Shown here piece after piece: positions 26,512 through 34,330 of a DNA stretch of 36,015 nt; the stretch's first letter is position 1, and every line of letters starts with the position of its first letter. The position numbers and the translations under genes are program-made. The notes under the pieces were generated by a model. It saw only the letters and a program-made list of their open reading frames with translations. It was not told where the DNA came from and ran no database searches. This DNA is from JBEKHI01 sp050012355 (GTDB taxonomy: Bacteria > Actinomycetota > Actinomycetes > Streptosporangiales > Streptosporangiaceae): the NCBI GenBank assembly GCA_050012355.1, contig JBEKHI010000030.1, positions 1-36,015 of the forward strand, written 5' to 3'.

Positions 26512-27645
26512 ATGACAAAAAGAGACGTGCGGCGGCTGGTGCTGTACGGGCAGGGGCTGATCGGCGCGGACGCACGGCGGGGCGGCGTCAGCGCCATGCT
26601 GCGGCGGATCGGGGCGGTCCAGCTGGACACGATCAGCGTGCTGGCGCGGTCGCACGAGCTGGTCGCGTACGCGCGGCTGGGGGCAATCGGCAGGCAAGCC
26701 GTGGAGCGGGCGTACTGGGGCGGGGATTGCTTCGAGTACTGGGCGCACGCCGCGTGCATACTGCCCATCGAGGAATGGCCGTATTACGCGTTCCGGCGGC
26801 GGCGGCTCCAGAGCCAGGGGCAACGCTGGCACAAGGTCTCGCAGGAGGCCTGCCAGACCGTACTCAAACGGCTGACGGCGGAGGGCCCGCTGACCGCCAC
26901 CCAGCTGGGCGGGGCCAAGGGCGGCGGGCCGTGGTGGGACTGGTCGGAGACCAAGATCGCGGCGGAATGGCTGCTGGACACCGGCCAGGTGGTCTGCTCC
27001 CGGCGAGTCGGCTGGCGGCGGGTCTACGACCTGCCGGAGCGGGTGCTGGCGCCGGAGCTTCTCGACAAAAACCCAACGGACGCCGAGTGCGTGGCGCGGC
27101 TGGTCAAGACGGCTGCGCGGGCGCTTGGCGTCGCCACCAAGAGCGATCTGATGGACTACAACCGGTTCCGGGCCGGTACCGCCCTGGACGACGCCATCGA
27201 GGCGGCGGGACTGATCCCGGTGACCACCGGCAAGACACCAGCGTGGGCCGATCCCGAGGCCCTCGCCTGGCTGAGCAACCCAAAGGGGCGGCACCGGGTG
27301 ACCCTGCTCTCGCCGTTCGACTCGGTGGTCTGGGACCGCAAGCGGACGCTACGGACGTTCGGGATGACACACATCTTCGAGGCGTACGTGCCCGCGCCGA
27401 AGCGGATCAACGGTTACTACGCGATGCCGGTGCTGGCTGGCGGCGAACTCGTCGCTCAGGTGGACCCGGGCCGCGACGGACAGACCCTGCTGGCCAAGCA
27501 CGTGCTGCTGGATAAACCGTCGGCGATCGAACCAGCCGCGCGAGCGCTGCGCGAGGCCGCCGGCTGGGTGGGCTGCGACAACATCGCCGTCCTGCGGGTG
27601 ACCCCCGCTAACCTCACCGAGGCCCTGGTCAGCCGAACTCGATGA
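26512..27645 (+). CDS. YcaQ/AlkZ-like winged-helix DNA glycosylase
   Basis: This HTH_42 family includes E. coli YcaQ and actinomycete AlkZ, which unhook DNA interstrand cross-links or remove bulky alkylated bases. The 377-residue product begins at ATG 26512 (MTKRDVRRLVLYGQGL), where family members begin; AGGTGG lies about 12 nt upstream. The catalytic Q-x-D motif is present in RIGAVQLDTISVLARSHELV at about residues 34-53. Further family features are EYWAHAACILPIEEWPYY, RVYDLPERVLAPELL, LLSPFDSVVWDRKRTLRTFG and FEAYVPAPKRINGYYAMPVL. A resistance role in a biosynthetic cluster is not supported, as no such cluster is visible. Its 3' end overlaps the response-regulator gene on the other strand by 17 nt. 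Confidence 0.9.
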   Translation: MTKRDVRRLVLYGQGLIGADARRGGVSAMLRRIGAVQLDTISVLARSHELVAYARLGAIGRQAVERAYWGGDCFEYWAHAACILPIEEWPYYAFRRRRLQSQGQRWHKVSQEACQTVLKRLTAEGPLTATQLGGAKGGGPWWDWSETKIAAEWLLDTGQVVCSRRVGWRRVYDLPERVLAPELLDKNPTDAECVARLVKTAARALGVATKSDLMDYNRFRAGTALDDAIEAAGLIPVTTGKTPAWADPEALAWLSNPKGRHRVTLLSPFDSVVWDRKRTLRTFGMTHIFEAYVPAPKRINGYYAMPVLAGGELVAQVDPGRDGQTLLAKHVLLDKPSAIEPAARALREAAGWVGCDNIAVLRVTPANLTEALVSRTR

Positions 27646-28372
27646 GCTTCTCCCGTACGGCGATCATGACCGCCTCCATCCGGGAGTGGATCTGCAGCTT
27701 CTCCAGGATGTTCCTGACGTGGTTCTTGACCGTGTTCTCCGAGATGAACAGTTCCTTGGCGATATCCCGGTTGTTAAGCCCGCGGGCTACCAGCCGGAGG
27801 ACTTCCATCTCGCGTTCGGTCAGCTTGGGGGCCTGGACGTGCTGGACGCGCTCGGCGGTCTCGTCCCGCTTGGCGAGCGCGGCGAACTCGGTGAGCAGCT
27901 TGCCCGCCATCGACGGGTTGATCAGCGACTGGCCGCCGTACACCGACCGCACAGCGGCGGCCACCTCGTCCAGCGGGATGTCCTTGAGCAGGTAGCCGCT
28001 GGCACCGGCCCTGATGGCCTCGAACAGGTCCTCCTCCTCGTCGCTGATCGTGAGTATCACGATCTTCGACGTCGGAGCGACCTCCTTCATGGCGCGGGCC
28101 GCCTCGATGCCGCTGATCTTCGGCATCCGGATATCCATCAGCACGATGTCGGGGAGAGTGTCCCTGGCATTCGCCACCGCTTCGGCTCCGTCGCTCGCCT
28201 GGCCGACGATGTCGATGTCCGCCTCGTCCTGGAGCACCATCTCCAGCCCGCGCCTGAACAGCGCGTGGTCGTCGGCGATCAGCACCCGGATCGGATCCGC
28301 GTCAGCCCGCCGAACGCTGGGCGGCTCGGTTTCCTGGCGCGGTGAGGGAGCCACGTCGAACCCATCCATCAC
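27629..28372 (-). CDS. Orphan NarL/LuxR-type response regulator
   Basis: This is a two-component transcription factor. The receiver domain (about 28-145 of 247 residues) has the acidic pair in IADDHALFRRG, the phosphoacceptor Asp at about position 80 in DIVLMDIRMPKISG, and the conserved Lys in GYLLKDIPLDEV. The C-terminal LuxR helix-turn-helix is LTEREMEVLRLVARGLNNRDIAKELFISENTVKNHVRNIL. A Pro-rich leader of about 25 residues precedes the receiver. GTG 28372 is chosen because AGGAGG sits 10 nt upstream; ATG 28369 is the next codon. No sensor kinase lies beside it. A DegU/LuxR regulator at this spot, next to hpf and secA, is usual in Streptomyces-like genomes. Confidence 0.92.
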   Translation of the reverse strand: MMDGFDVAPSPRQETEPPSVRRADADPIRVLIADDHALFRRGLEMVLQDEADIDIVGQASDGAEAVANARDTLPDIVLMDIRMPKISGIEAARAMKEVAPTSKIVILTISDEEEDLFEAIRAGASGYLLKDIPLDEVAAAVRSVYGGQSLINPSMAGKLLTEFAALAKRDETAERVQHVQAPKLTEREMEVLRLVARGLNNRDIAKELFISENTVKNHVRNILEKLQIHSRMEAVMIAVREKLIEFG

Positions 28373-28488
28373 GGCGCTGGAGCCTCCTTCCGCCACGAAG
28401 CGTTGTCACGCACACGATAGGACATGTCACTGCATATACCGTTACCGGCCCCATCGAATGCCTGGGTAAGAGACTTGCCGGCTGAGCG

Positions 28489-28522
28489 CGGCGGCGCAAG
28501 CCCCTAGGGGCCTGCGCCGCCG
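28489..28522. terminator. 16-bp hairpin between hpf and the response regulator
   Basis: CGGCGGCGCAAGCCCC and GGGGCCTGCGCCGCCG pair with one mismatch around a 2-nt centre, just past the hpf stop. It lacks a T-run but is the obvious transcript-end structure for hpf. Confidence 0.6.
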
Positions 28523-28532
28523 TGTTAACGAT

Positions 28533-29186
28533 CTAACCTTCGATCAGGCGGATCACACCGTAGTCGTAACCGCGTCTGCGGTACACGACGCTGAAGCGGT
28601 CACAGCCGCTGTCGTGGAACAGGTAGAAGTCGTGCCCGACGAGCTCCATCTCAAGCAGCGCCTGGTCGAGCGTCATCGGGTTGGCGTTGTGTGTCTTCTC
28701 CCGGACGACGAGCGGGCCGTCACCCTCCATCTGGATGGGAACCATGATGTCACCATCCACGCCGTCCACGGCGCTGTCAGCCGCGCTGACGGGGGCCTGG
28801 GCCAGCGCGGACCCGGCCGCCGCGATCGGATCGGCCGCCGCGACCGCGGCTAGCACCTCCGGTGAGCGGACAGTTTCAGTGGTGCGGCGTCCCTTGCGCC
28901 GGTCGCTGGCTCTGCGGAGCCTGGATTCGAGCTTCGCGAACGCTAGGTCCAGAGCGGTGTAGCGGTCATCCGCGGCCGCTTCCGCCCGGATCGCCGGGCC
29001 ACGGGACCTGATGGTCAGCTCTACACGCTCGCGCTGGTCCGACTGCCGAGAGTTCTCCTTGGATACCTCCACGTCGACCCGGATCGCCCTCTGGTCGAGC
29101 TTGCTGATCTTGATCAGCTTGGCCTCGGCATGCCGGCGGAAACGCTCCGGAACGCTCGTGTGCCTGCCCTTGAAGGTGATGTCCAT
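28533..29186 (-). CDS. hpf: Long ribosome hibernation promoting factor
   Basis: Long HPF binds the decoding centre of idle 30S subunits and, through its C-terminal domain, pairs two ribosomes into 100S dimers. The 217-residue protein has the N-terminal S30AE domain (about 1-105; MDITFKGRHTSVPERFRRHAEAKLIKISKLD ... DRYTALDLAFAKLESRLRRA), an Ala-rich linker (about 110-160), and the dimerisation domain (about 160-217; VREKTHNANPMTLDQALLEMELVGHDFYLFHD ... VVYRRRGYDYGVIRLIEG). The ATG has an excellent GGAGGGGG upstream. The 5' leader of about 330 nt is hairpin-rich. In related genomes comF lies between lpqB and hpf; here it is absent. Confidence 0.96.
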   Translation of the reverse strand: MDITFKGRHTSVPERFRRHAEAKLIKISKLDQRAIRVDVEVSKENSRQSDQRERVELTIRSRGPAIRAEAAADDRYTALDLAFAKLESRLRRASDRRKGRRTTETVRSPEVLAAVAAADPIAAAGSALAQAPVSAADSAVDGVDGDIMVPIQMEGDGPLVVREKTHNANPMTLDQALLEMELVGHDFYLFHDSGCDRFSVVYRRRGYDYGVIRLIEG

Positions 29187-29519
29187 ATCGATCCCCCTCC
29201 GCGTTCGGTGATGTTCAGAGTCCTGTTGGGAACAGGCTCTGCTGCGGATGGCACCCGCCCGGCCGACCTGGTCTTCGCCCCCACATCCGCCTGCTGAGGG
29301 GTTCGCGGCTCAGTAGCCACTACTGCCCTTCTCCCTTGCCGCGAAAATTCGGTTTCCGCGGAGGGGCAGGACTTACCTCTAAGCCGCACCGTGATCAGTC
29401 GACGAGAAGTCGCCTTACGTGGGCCGTTTTGCCTGCGGCTGGCATCGGCTAGCCAGACGAGGTTCTCCGCCGCAGGAGAACCTCCCCTGGCGCAACCACG
29501 GACCCGGGCGAGTGCCATG
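29187..29519 (-). promoter_or_regulatory. Long structured 5' leader of hpf
   Basis: If the promoter at 29526-29554 is right, the mRNA has about 330 nt before the hpf start. Hairpins visible on it are: AGGTTCTCC/GGAGAACCT (29460-29483, perfect 9 bp); CTGCCC/GGGCAG enclosing CCGCG/CGCGG (29323-29369); CAGTAG/CTACTG (29311-29325, perfect 6 bp, 3-nt loop); and CCTGTT/AACAGG with outer AGAG/CTCT pairing (29217-29240), 30 nt before the start codon. The second and third share CTG at 29323-29325 and cannot both be complete. No known riboswitch class was recognised and no conserved protein is encoded. Confidence 0.45.
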
Positions 29520-29525
29520 GAATGA

Positions 29526-29554
29526 ACGCTAGCTCGCATTCGGCAAATTGTCAG
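29526..29554 (-). promoter_or_regulatory. Probable hpf promoter
   Basis: On the minus strand CTGACA (29549-29554) and TAGCGT (29526-29531) are spaced by 17 bp, fitting the actinobacterial housekeeping consensus. Transcription would start near 29519. Confidence 0.45.
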
Positions 29555-29583
29555 CGGGGACCATCAGCAGATGCGTTGCAAAT

Positions 29584-29601
29584 CGTGATAAATTCATCAC
29601 G
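29584..29601. other. Near-perfect 18-bp palindrome after lpqB
   Basis: CGTGATAAATTCATCACG pairs in 8 of 9 positions and lies 29 nt beyond the lpqB stop, 30 bp upstream of the hpf -35 box. It may be the lpqB terminator hairpin (ATTTGC follows on the minus strand) or an operator. Confidence 0.4.
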
Positions 29602-29629
29602 GAAAGTGTAATCAGTGGCTACCGGAGAG

Positions 29630-31369
29630 TTAGCCCGGGTACACAGCGGATTGCCCGGCGCCGTTGAGCGATATCCAGGCACCGTTGACGCTCTCGTTGT
29701 AGGAGATTTCGCCGTTTGCGAAGCTGCCGATGAGCGGGTTACCCGAGCTGGCTGTGATATTCACCATATTTGCGGCCGACGGGATTCTCGTCGGCGTGCC
29801 GCCGTTGACCGGATACTCGACCGCCGCCGACTCCCCGCCGGTGCCGCTAAGCGCGATCACGTCGCCCGCGCCGTACCAGGTGAGGCCGGTGAGGTCGGAG
29901 CCGTTCACGGAGAACGGGGACTCGCAGATCGTGACGCCCGCCTGCGACGCGACGATCGCCCCGAAGGAGAGCTCAGAGCCGCCGACGATCATGGCCACCC
30001 GCACCCCGTCCGGCGCCACCCGCAGCGCGGTCACCGACGCCGTCACCCGGTTCGTATCGCACGACATCACGGTCACCGGGGTGGCCGTCGAGCCTTGCAC
30101 GACCTCGACGCCATCGGTGCCCGCTATCCAAAGCTGGTCTTTGTAGTCCCAGCTCAGCGACGTAAAGGTGCCCTGGACGCGGCGCTGCGGCTGACCACCG
30201 ATCGCGGCGGTATACACCCAGCCGCCGCTGGTGCCCGCCAGGTACTTGCCGTCGGGCGAGACCGCGATATCGCTGAACTTGGGTCCCTTCGCGGACGCGG
30301 TGTAGACCTTCGCTGGCTGCCCGTTCGGCCCGGACCGCTGCAGCACGTCACCCTGGGAGTCCAGGTAGTAGAAGGTGCCTGACCCGGCGCCGCTGGGCGG
30401 GGCGTACTTGCTGTAGGAGCTCTGCTGCTGCACCGGGACATTGCCCGCGCCCAGCGGTGTCCAGACCTTGCCGTCCAGGAACAGCTCGACCGACGTGACG
30501 GCGGGCGAGTTGCCTGACCCGCCGAGCGTCCACAGCAGTTGCGCGGTGATCTGCTGCAGGACGGCTTCCTTGGCGGTGGCGACCGGACCGGTGAGGTAGA
30601 CGGCCGCGGTCTCCCCCGCCAGGGTCACCTGGCTGACCTTTGTCCGTGGTGGGAAGGCGGTCGTGGTGGCGTCATTGCTCAGCCAGTCCTGCGGCTGGCT
30701 GATCAGGTCCCTGACCAGTCCGAGAAGCAGGTTGGTCGGGTCGGCACGGCCAGCCTCGAGCGGCACGTATACCGGGTCAGCGACCAGCCAGGTCCACCCT
30801 GGATTGAAGAAGTACAGGTTCCGTGACTGGTAGTCGGCCGCGAAGTCCACCGCGCTGAGCAGCAGCATCGACGGCGGCTTCGAGATCCGCCACTGCCCGT
30901 CCGTCTTCACTAGGTCGATCACGATCGACTGCGAGGCGTTCGCCGCCTGCGGCACGGCGTACGCGGCGTACGCGCCGGTCTCCCCGACGTTCGCCTGCAC
31001 CTCGCCGCTGATCGTGACCTCCGCCGTGCGGGCCGACACTCCAGTGAGGGCCACATCCGGGCCGTCGTCGCTGAACACCTTCGCCGACCAGCCTGGGTTC
31101 CAGCCGGCGGATTCCGGGCCGGCGAGGTACTCCCGCGCGATCTGGTGATTCTGCGCGAAGCTCGCGTTGGCGGCCAGGAAACCCTGCACGACCTGCTGCG
31201 GGCCCCAGCCGTTGCTTGGCCCAACGGCGTTCACCTGGAGGTATTGCTCCTCACCGCCGCTGATTCCTTGCGTCACGTTGTAGGCACGTACCGGACCGCT
31301 ACTAGGCATCGACACGCAGCCGGTGATCGCCAGGACACATCCGACCAAAACGGCGGTGAGCTTACCCAT
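29630..31369 (-). CDS. lpqB: MtrAB-associated lipoprotein LpqB
   Basis: LpqB is an outer-face lipoprotein that modulates the MtrB sensor in actinobacteria. The 579-residue product has a signal peptide ending in the lipobox ITGC (lipidated C18). Next comes an N-terminal domain (about 35-190), a GerMN domain (about 195-320; VYVPLEAGRADPTNLLLGLVRDLISQPQDWL ... VTLAGETAAVYLTGPVATAKEAVLQQITAQLLWTL), and a C-terminal beta-propeller-like domain (about 330-579; DIAVSPDGKYLAGTSGG, SWDYKDQLWIAG). The ATG overlaps the end of mtrB by 8 nt, so the two are translationally coupled. Confidence 0.95.
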   Translation of the reverse strand: MGKLTAVLVGCVLAITGCVSMPSSGPVRAYNVTQGISGGEEQYLQVNAVGPSNGWGPQQVVQGFLAANASFAQNHQIAREYLAGPESAGWNPGWSAKVFSDDGPDVALTGVSARTAEVTISGEVQANVGETGAYAAYAVPQAANASQSIVIDLVKTDGQWRISKPPSMLLLSAVDFAADYQSRNLYFFNPGWTWLVADPVYVPLEAGRADPTNLLLGLVRDLISQPQDWLSNDATTTAFPPRTKVSQVTLAGETAAVYLTGPVATAKEAVLQQITAQLLWTLGGSGNSPAVTSVELFLDGKVWTPLGAGNVPVQQQSSYSKYAPPSGAGSGTFYYLDSQGDVLQRSGPNGQPAKVYTASAKGPKFSDIAVSPDGKYLAGTSGGWVYTAAIGGQPQRRVQGTFTSLSWDYKDQLWIAGTDGVEVVQGSTATPVTVMSCDTNRVTASVTALRVAPDGVRVAMIVGGSELSFGAIVASQAGVTICESPFSVNGSDLTGLTWYGAGDVIALSGTGGESAAVEYPVNGGTPTRIPSAANMVNITASSGNPLIGSFANGEISYNESVNGAWISLNGAGQSAVYPG

Positions 31370-33134
31370 GCGCGCTCACCTCATCGTCCGGGGCTTTGAG
31401 CACTATTTCCAGGACTATGCCGACGTCATCCGGCTCGAGCGGCAGCGGCGATCCGACCAGCTGTTCCCCGGCCCGGCGCGGCAACGTCAGCCGGAACACC
31501 GAGCCGCGCCCCTTGCTGCCCCAAGCCTGCAGCCAGCCGCCGTGGAGCCGGGCGTCCTCATGCGCGATCGCCAGCCCGAGCCCGGTGCCGCCCACCGTGC
31601 GGGCACGGGACGGGTCCGCCCGCCAGAACCGCTCGAATACCTTCTGTTCCTCGCCCGGAGCGAGGCCGACTCCGTGATCCCGCACGGAGATGGCCACCGC
31701 GTCCCGGTCGGCGCCGACGGTGACGACCACGTCCTTGTCCTCGCCGTGCTCTACCGCGTTGACCAGCAGGTTGCGCAGGATGCGCTCCACGCGGCGGCGG
31801 TCGACCTCCGCCATGCACGGCTCAAGCGGCAGCCGGAAATCGATGCGGCAGCCGCGACGCTCGGCGAGCTGCTGCGCGTCGTCGGCGCTCCGGCGCACCA
31901 GGTCGCCCATGTCGGCGAGCTCGGTGTCGAGGGTGGCCACGTTGGCGTCGTGCCGGCTCATCTCGAGCAGCTCGGTCAGCAGGTCCTCGAAACGTTCGGT
32001 CTGGCTCTGCAGCAGTTCCACCGATCTGGACGACGCGGGGTCGAGCTGGGTGCGCGTCTCGTACAGCAAGTCGGCGGCCATCCGGATGGTGGCTAGCGGC
32101 GTGCGCAGTTCATGCGAGACGTCGGATACGAATTGCCGTTGCACGCTGGACAGTTCCTCCAGCTGGCGCAGCTTTTCCTGAAGGCTGTCGGCCATCTCGT
32201 TGAACGATGAGGCCAAGGTGCCCAGGTCGTCCGCACCGCCGACGACCATGCGTTCCTCAAGGTGTCCAGCCGACAGCCGTTGGGCCGCCTTGGCCGCGTG
32301 CCTGATGGGCAGCACCACCCAGCGGGTCACCAGCGAGGCGATGGCGGCCAGCAGCGCGGCAAGTGCCACGCCCGCGCCGAGCAGAGTGCGCTGGACAAGG
32401 TCCAGGGTCGCCTGTTCCTGATCCAGCGGAAAGACGAGATACAGCTGGTAGTAATTGCCGAGTGGCGCGCCCACCACGACAGACGCCCGACCGGTGTTCT
32501 GCCCGTTGATCCACAGCATGGAGGACGTGTAGTACACGTCCGTCGATTCCGCACCGTGCCGCGCCTGTGCCTCCTGTTCGACGGAAACCTGGCTGATGAG
32601 CGAGGCGGGCACGCTCCTGAAGCCCATGTTGGTCACGGATTGGGTGAGCGGCACGTAAGCCAGCCGCCCCTCGGTGCCCACGCTGAGCCCGTAGTAGTAG
32701 TCGTCGCCGCTCGCGCCAGTGGTACCGCCGGAGTTCTGCAGCGCCTCCGCTACCCGGTACATGACCTGGTTGGCCTGCCCGTCACTGCCCGGAGCCGCGT
32801 TGACGCCGTCCTGCGACTCGGCGTACTGCAGGGCGGCTCTTGCCTGCGCGAGGTCGGAGTTCTCCGCGTTCGCCAGCAGTCCGACGGCGATCGACTCGGT
32901 GAGAAAGAACCCGAGTATCGCGATCACCGCCGTCGAGATCGCCACCGTGGTGCCGATCACCCGCAGTTGCAGCGAGCGGTGCCATCTCGAAACGACCTTC
33001 GTCGTTACCGTGCGTTCCAGCCTGAGAGCGGAACGCATTGCCCGCTTGATCCGGGTGGGCAGGCGGCGGCGAACCCAGCGCAGTACCCGGGACGTGCGAA
33101 TGGCCTGACGCAAGCTTGAGGGGAAGTGCCGCAT
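31362..33134 (-). CDS. mtrB: Sensor histidine kinase MtrB
   Basis: MtrB phosphorylates the response regulator MtrA and links cell-wall and septum state to gene control. From ATG 33134 (MRHFPSSLRQ) the protein has 590 residues: a basic N-terminal tail, transmembrane helix 1 (about 58-80), an extracellular sensor domain (about 81-247), helix 2 (about 250-270), a HAMP domain (about 271-323), the phosphoacceptor H341 in VSDVSHELRTPLATIR, and the ATPase motifs LRNLLVNAVEHGED (N-box), DHGVGLAPGEEQKVFERFWR and GTGLGLAIAHEDARLHGG. GTG 33137 is an adjacent alternative start. No good ribosome-binding site is visible. The open frame continues upstream but only as antisense-like text over mtrA. The gene is intact, although mtrA upstream is disrupted. 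Confidence 0.94.
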   Translation of the reverse strand: MRHFPSSLRQAIRTSRVLRWVRRRLPTRIKRAMRSALRLERTVTTKVVSRWHRSLQLRVIGTTVAISTAVIAILGFFLTESIAVGLLANAENSDLAQARAALQYAESQDGVNAAPGSDGQANQVMYRVAEALQNSGGTTGASGDDYYYGLSVGTEGRLAYVPLTQSVTNMGFRSVPASLISQVSVEQEAQARHGAESTDVYYTSSMLWINGQNTGRASVVVGAPLGNYYQLYLVFPLDQEQATLDLVQRTLLGAGVALAALLAAIASLVTRWVVLPIRHAAKAAQRLSAGHLEERMVVGGADDLGTLASSFNEMADSLQEKLRQLEELSSVQRQFVSDVSHELRTPLATIRMAADLLYETRTQLDPASSRSVELLQSQTERFEDLLTELLEMSRHDANVATLDTELADMGDLVRRSADDAQQLAERRGCRIDFRLPLEPCMAEVDRRRVERILRNLLVNAVEHGEDKDVVVTVGADRDAVAISVRDHGVGLAPGEEQKVFERFWRADPSRARTVGGTGLGLAIAHEDARLHGGWLQAWGSKGRGSVFRLTLPRRAGEQLVGSPLPLEPDDVGIVLEIVLKAPDDEVSAHG

Positions 33135-33163
33135 CACGGTGTCGTTTAACCGCGTGGCAAGAC

Positions 33164-33803
33164 TCAGCCGGGGCCGGCCTTGTACCCGACGCCGCGGACG
33201 GTGACCACGATCTCGGGGTGCTCCGGGTCCTTCTCGATCTTGGCCCGCAGCCGCTGCACGTGGACGTTCACCAGCCGGGTGTCGGCGGCGTGCCGGTACC
33301 CCCACACCTGCTCCAGCAGCACTTCCCGGGTGAAGACCTGCCGGGGCTTGCGGGCGAGGGCGACCAGGAGATCGAACTCCAGCGGCGTCAGGTTCAGCGG
33401 TACGCCGTCCCGCTTCACGGAGTGCCCGGCGACGTCGATCACGACATCCCCGATCTGCAGCATCTCCGGGGCGGGCTCGTCCGTCCTGCGCAGCCGGGCG
33501 CGGATCCGGGCGACGAGTTCCTTGGACTTGAACGGCTTGACGATATAGTCGTCGGCGCCCGACTCCAGGCCGAGGACGATATCCACCGTGTCGGTCTTGG
33601 CGGTGAGCATGACTATCGGCACGCCCGACTCGCCGCGGATCTGACGGCATACGTCGATGCCGTCCGAGCCGGGCAGCATCAGGTCCAGCAGCACCAGGTC
33701 GGGCCGGGTGTCACGTCGGCTCGAATCCCTCGCCGCGGAGGACGATTCCGAGCATCTCGGCAAGAGCGGCGTCGTCATCGACGACGAGCACTCGTCCTTT
33801 CAT
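33164..33803 (-). pseudogene. mtrA: Response regulator MtrA, disrupted by an internal deletion and frameshift
   Basis: MtrA is an OmpR-type regulator of cell-cycle, cell-wall and nitrogen genes. ATG 33803 opens MKGRVLVVDDDAALAEMLGI ... GEGFEPT and hits TGA at 33711-33713 after 30 residues. The rest continues in another frame as RRDTRPDLVLLDLMLPGSDG to VVTVRGVGYKAGPG, ending at 33164. Normal MtrA has 17 residues (51 nt) between the P of GFEP and the P of PDLVLLD; only 13 nt are present here, so about 38 nt are missing. Phospho-Asp (LLDLMLP), the Lys switch (IVKPF) and the winged helix are kept. An ATG at 33778 in the second frame could give 204 residues lacking the acidic pocket. Either the gene is truly broken or the assembly is wrong here. 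Confidence 0.88.
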
Positions 33804-34095
33804 GGGCCTCATCGTTCCCTGTTGTCAGGCTCCCCGCGGGAGCGTCGCGCCCTCTGCGGTCCGGCGTGTACTAACGCCGTCACTCCGACCATACGGACCG
33901 CAGTCGTGCCCGCTTCCAGCAAGCGCAGGTTACCCCCGTTTACCAACTGGACGAGACCTAGTCTGGCACGATTCCGCAGATAGTACACCCGTCACAGCAC
34001 GCCGACACCACGTAGTGGCCAGCGCGCACCGGCAGCGCTGGCGTCCGAGGCCCCCGCCAGCGCCGAGGTAAAGCTTTTCCCAATCGGCCCGTTGC
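33804..34095. other. mtrA upstream region, no gene
   Basis: A GCTCCC-CGC-GGGAGC hairpin (33829-33843) lies in the mtrA leader about 26 nt before the start. No conserved protein is encoded. The mtrA promoter must lie here, but no box stands out. Confidence 0.4.
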
Positions 34096-34147
34096 TGGTT
34101 GGTGCGGCCCTGCCCACATAAGAGTGCGGGTAGTGCAGCACTGACGA
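34096..34147. repeat. Dispersed repeat family 2, copy 3 (52 bp palindrome)
   Basis: Arms TGGTTGGTGCGGCCCTGCCC and GGGTAGTGCAGCACTGACGA flank the centre ACATAAGAGTGC. It is intergenic, between mtrA and the MT0933-type gene. Arms and centre match the reverse complement of the copy at 1791-1842 and the direct strand of the copy at 25514-25565. Confidence 0.75.
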
Positions 34148-34201
34148 GGAAAGGGATCGGGGCTGGCGGCGGCGCGGTGCACGACGCCGATGCCTTTCGC
34201 A

Positions 34202-34240
34202 AGCTGGTGACCAGCTCTTAGTTACTTTGAGTGACTCAAA
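34202..34240. promoter_or_regulatory. Two perfect 15-bp palindromes, probable operators
   Basis: AGCTGGTGACCAGCT (34202-34216) and TTTGAGTGACTCAAA (34226-34240) are each perfect around a central G, with centres 24 bp apart. Both carry TGAC at the centre. The second overlaps the -35 box of the predicted promoter of the following gene, as expected for repressor binding. Confidence 0.5.
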
Positions 34241-34255
34241 TTACACGATTGTACT
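34227..34255 (+). promoter_or_regulatory. Probable promoter of the MT0933-type gene
   Basis: TTGAGT (34227-34232) and TGTACT (34250-34255) are spaced by 17 bp, about 75 bp upstream of the start codon. TATACG at 34260-34265 is an alternative -10. Confidence 0.4.
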
Positions 34256-34330
34256 CATGTATACGGGTTGATATCCGGGGTAGGTGTGGTTGGTGTGGCT
34301 GAAGTAAGCCACCGACACGGGGAGGAATAC

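Noticed and set aside
33705..33720. Programmed +1 frameshift in mtrA at ACG-TGA-C, resembling the UGA-C signal of prfB
   Set aside because: Shifting +1 would rejoin the frames, but the product would still lack about 13 receiver residues, there is no suitably placed SD-like element, and the P-site codon would re-pair poorly. Deletion or assembly error is simpler.
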